Part shown: positions 61,996 through 64,000 of the stretch, piece by piece
How the letters are laid out: each line of letters begins with the position of its first letter
How positions within the stretch are numbered: the first letter of the stretch is position 1
NCBI GenBank assembly: GCA_947442505.1
Contig: CANEVR010000006.1
Coordinates: forward strand, 1 to 64,000
DNA length: 64,000 nt
Reading direction: 5' to 3'
Source: Flavobacteriales bacterium
GTDB taxonomy: Bacteria; Bacteroidota; Bacteroidia; Flavobacteriales_D; Sanyastnellaceae
Position numbers and translations under genes: made by a program
The notes under the pieces: model-generated
The model's input: the letters and a program-made list of their open reading frames with translations, nothing else
Databases searched by the model: none
Told to the model about the DNA's origin: nothing

Positions 61996-64000
61996 TTAAG
62001 ATTTTTGAATGTGTATATTCAATGTTAGGTTTTCATCCCACTCTACTTGCACTCCCTCTTTCAAGTCGTTTACAAATGTTATATCATCCGCTAAAACTTG
62101 ATTGCGAATATATTGGGAATTTTTTTCAATTGCATCATTCCAAATTGAATTTGCCGTTAAGCTTACCTGAATTCGGTCTGTAACCTGCAATTGTGACTCT
62201 TTTCTAATGTTCTGTATCCTATTTACAACCTCACGCGCAATGCCCTCATCTCGCAGGGTTTCGGTAATGGTAACGTCCAGGGCCACGGTCAAATTGCCTT
62301 GGTTTACCACCTTCCAACCGGGTATATCCACGGGAATTATCTCCACATCTTCCATCAACAATTCAATATCTCCAACGGACGTTGGAACCTTGGTTGCCCC
62401 TTGTTTTTCTATATCCTCAATCATCTGCTGACCATTCTTCTCCGCAAACATTTGCACTTCCTTCATCGACTTGCCACATTTTTTACCCAATGTCTTAAAA
62501 TTCAGTTTCAAATTCTTGACAAACTTGGACTCGCTCTCATCCACAAAGACCAACTCCTTCACATTGACTTCGGACAAAATCAAATCTTGCACTTTTTTAA
62601 TTCTTTCAGCCATTTCCGCATGGACCACAGGGATTTTCACGGATTGCAATGGCTGCCTCACCCTAATATTTTCTTTTTTGCGTATGGACAATACCATGGA
62701 AGAAATGCGTTGTGCCAATTCCATATTCTCCTCCAAGTCCGCATGGATGTTGGCTTCAACAGCCAATGGCCATTCTGTCAAATGAACGGAATCCTTCTCT
62801 TTGCCCAAGGTCAATTGCAAATACAACCAGTCTGCAAAAAATGGGGCAAATGGCGAAATCATTTTGCTTACCGCTGTCATACACTCATGCAGCGTTAAAT
62901 AGGCAGACAATTTATCTCCTGACATCTCCCCATGCCAAAACCGTTTGCGGCTCAAGCGGACATACCAATTGGACAAATGCACGTCAACAAACTCATCAAT
63001 GGCACGGGCCGCTGGCGTGGGATCAAAGTCGGACAAATGCTTATCTACAAATTGAATCAATGAGTTCAAACGAGAGATGATCCAACGATCCAACTCTGGA
63101 CGATCGGCAACGGGTATGGTGTCATACTTGTATTCAAACGAATCGATATTGGCATATATAGCAAAAAACTGATAGGTATTGAGAAGGGTACCAAACAGCT
63201 TGCGCTGTGTCTCCACGATGCCTTCCTCATCAAATTTCAAATTGTCCCAAGGTTGTGCATTGGTCAACATGTACCAACGCGTCGCATCTGGACCATACTT
63301 TGAGAGGGTGATAAATGGATCTACAGCATTGCCCAATCGCTTGGACATTTTATTTCCATTCTTATCCAAAACCAATCCGTTGGACACTACATTTTTATAG
63401 GCCACTGAATCAAAAACTGCGGTAGCAATGGCGTGCAGTGTATAAAACCAGCCACGGGTTTGGTCGACTCCCTCTGCAATAAAATCAGCTGGAAAAGCTT
63501 TTCGCTCATCCACCAATGCCTTATTCTCAAATGGATAATGCAATTGGGCATAGGGCATCGAACCGCTATCAAACCAAACATCAATCAAATCGCTCTCACG
63601 CTTCATGGGCTGTCCCGTGGAACTGATCAATACCCATTGATCAACATAAGGTTTGTGCAAATCAAAGGTGTCGTAATTTTCTTTGGTGTTGGCTCCATTG
63701 ACAAAGTGGGCCAATGGATTATCCTTCATTACACCCGCTGCTACCGCCTTTTCCAATTCCTCCTTCAACTGAGATACAGAGGAGATGCAAACGACTTCAC
63801 TTCCATCCTCTGTGCGCCAGATGGGCAATGGTATTCCCCAAAATCGAGAACGAGACAAGTTCCAATCATTGGCACTTTCTAACCAATTGCCAAAACGGCC
63901 GGTACCAGTAGCTTCCGGTCTCCAGTGGATGGTTTTGTTCAATTCCACCATGCGATCGCGGATCTCAGGAACCTTGATAAACCAAGAATCCATAGGATAA
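61996..64000 (-). CDS. ileS: Isoleucyl-tRNA synthetase, 5' part cut by window edge
   Basis: Charges tRNA-Ile with isoleucine. The frame is open to the window edge, so the N-terminal half (with HIGH and most of the editing domain) is outside. Visible are PMDSWFIKVP, SRSRFWGIPLPIW, LIDVWFDSGSMPYAQ, the ATP-binding NKMSKRLGNAVDP (KMSKS type, ~63.33 kb), the anticodon-binding helical domain (SNWYVRLSRKRFW) and a C-terminal DUF5915-like extension (VQVEWDENLTLNI) usual for the long type 2 enzymes. It ends 3 bases before the dksA-like start, so they are probably cotranscribed. Confidence 0.97.
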   Translation of the reverse strand, partial: YPMDSWFIKVPEIRDRMVELNKTIHWRPEATGTGRFGNWLESANDWNLSRSRFWGIPLPIWRTEDGSEVVCISSVSQLKEELEKAVAAGVMKDNPLAHFVNGANTKENYDTFDLHKPYVDQWVLISSTGQPMKRESDLIDVWFDSGSMPYAQLHYPFENKALVDERKAFPADFIAEGVDQTRGWFYTLHAIATAVFDSVAYKNVVSNGLVLDKNGNKMSKRLGNAVDPFITLSKYGPDATRWYMLTNAQPWDNLKFDEEGIVETQRKLFGTLLNTYQFFAIYANIDSFEYKYDTIPVADRPELDRWIISRLNSLIQFVDKHLSDFDPTPAARAIDEFVDVHLSNWYVRLSRKRFWHGEMSGDKLSAYLTLHECMTAVSKMISPFAPFFADWLYLQLTLGKEKDSVHLTEWPLAVEANIHADLEENMELAQRISSMVLSIRKKENIRVRQPLQSVKIPVVHAEMAERIKKVQDLILSEVNVKELVFVDESESKFVKNLKLNFKTLGKKCGKSMKEVQMFAEKNGQQMIEDIEKQGATKVPTSVGDIELLMEDVEIIPVDIPGWKVVNQGNLTVALDVTITETLRDEGIAREVVNRIQNIRKESQLQVTDRIQVSLTANSIWNDAIEKNSQYIRNQVLADDITFVNDLKEGVQVEWDENLTLNIHIQKS

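Noticed and set aside
61268-61999. Long open frame of 243 codons on the + strand opposite the dksA-like tail, rich in Phe, Ala, Thr and Gly
   Set aside because: It is the mirror of a Lys/Ala/Pro repeat gene, which produces few stop codons on the other strand. The coding strand has the recognised DksA domain and the ileS-lspA neighbours.

Overview
The window reads as chromosomal DNA of a member of the Bacteroidota, most likely the Flavobacteriia or a close relative. The evidence is a type IX secretion system (T9SS) core (SprA translocon, PorX regulator) with three proteins carrying C-terminal T9SS sorting domains, many Bacteroidota-type families (OstA-like, DUF4286, DUF4292, DUF5522, NADP malic enzyme fused to phosphotransacetylase), promoter-like TAnnTTTG boxes, and almost no Shine-Dalgarno sequences. 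It is gene-dense: no stretch without a gene exceeds about 240 bases. I saw no rRNA, tRNA, CRISPR array, prophage or insertion sequence.

Layout. 1-8.7 kb: a tightly packed + strand run: purA (cut by the left edge), OstA-like, glyA, a YyaL/DUF255 protein, two small exported proteins, and a secreted cytochrome c/copper-monooxygenase-like protein. 8.7-15.6 kb: ruvC (-), then a surface-polysaccharide set (GT2, lone DppC-type permease, GDP-fucose synthase, Wzi/RemB-like barrel, WecA/TagO-like transferase) and a small T9SS cargo. 15.7-27 kb (-): SDR epimerase, maeB, ruvA and the giant sprA. 27-32.7 kb (+): uvrC, PBP1A, 3-oxoacid CoA-transferase A/B. 32.7-42.1 kb (+): two amidohydrolases, a sugar nucleotidyltransferase, TPR lipoprotein, DUF4292 lipoprotein and EnvC-like protein. 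42-46.6 kb: small metabolic and electron-transfer genes, hflX, manC. 46.7-51.2 kb: tsaE-porX and an HD phosphohydrolase, split by an opposite-strand AAA/DUF4143 ATPase gene. 51.3-57.3 kb (-): a likely accessory set of exported proteins: a DUF4190 lipoprotein, a large T9SS-exported subtilase and three small lipoproteins. 57.5 kb: a divergent HTH regulator. 57.8-60.2 kb: two lipoproteins sharing one domain. 60.2-64 kb: lspA, a DksA-like protein with a long histone-H1-like tail, and ileS (cut by the right edge).

How genes connect. PorX is part of the signalling that controls T9SS genes, SprA is the outer-membrane channel, and the three sorting-domain proteins here are probable cargo. ManC and Fcl are two steps of the GDP-mannose to GDP-L-fucose route that could feed the polysaccharide genes, although gmd is not in the window. 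LspA processes the many lipoproteins.

Most worth a second look: the H1-like/DksA fusion; the AAA/DUF4143 gene whose promoter sits on a 14-bp inverted repeat; the HTH gene facing a 10-bp inverted repeat; the paralogous lipoprotein pair; a four-cysteine knuckle inside PBP1A; and several promoter boxes placed so close to start codons that leaderless mRNAs are suggested. I did not find a clearly novel defence or mobile system.
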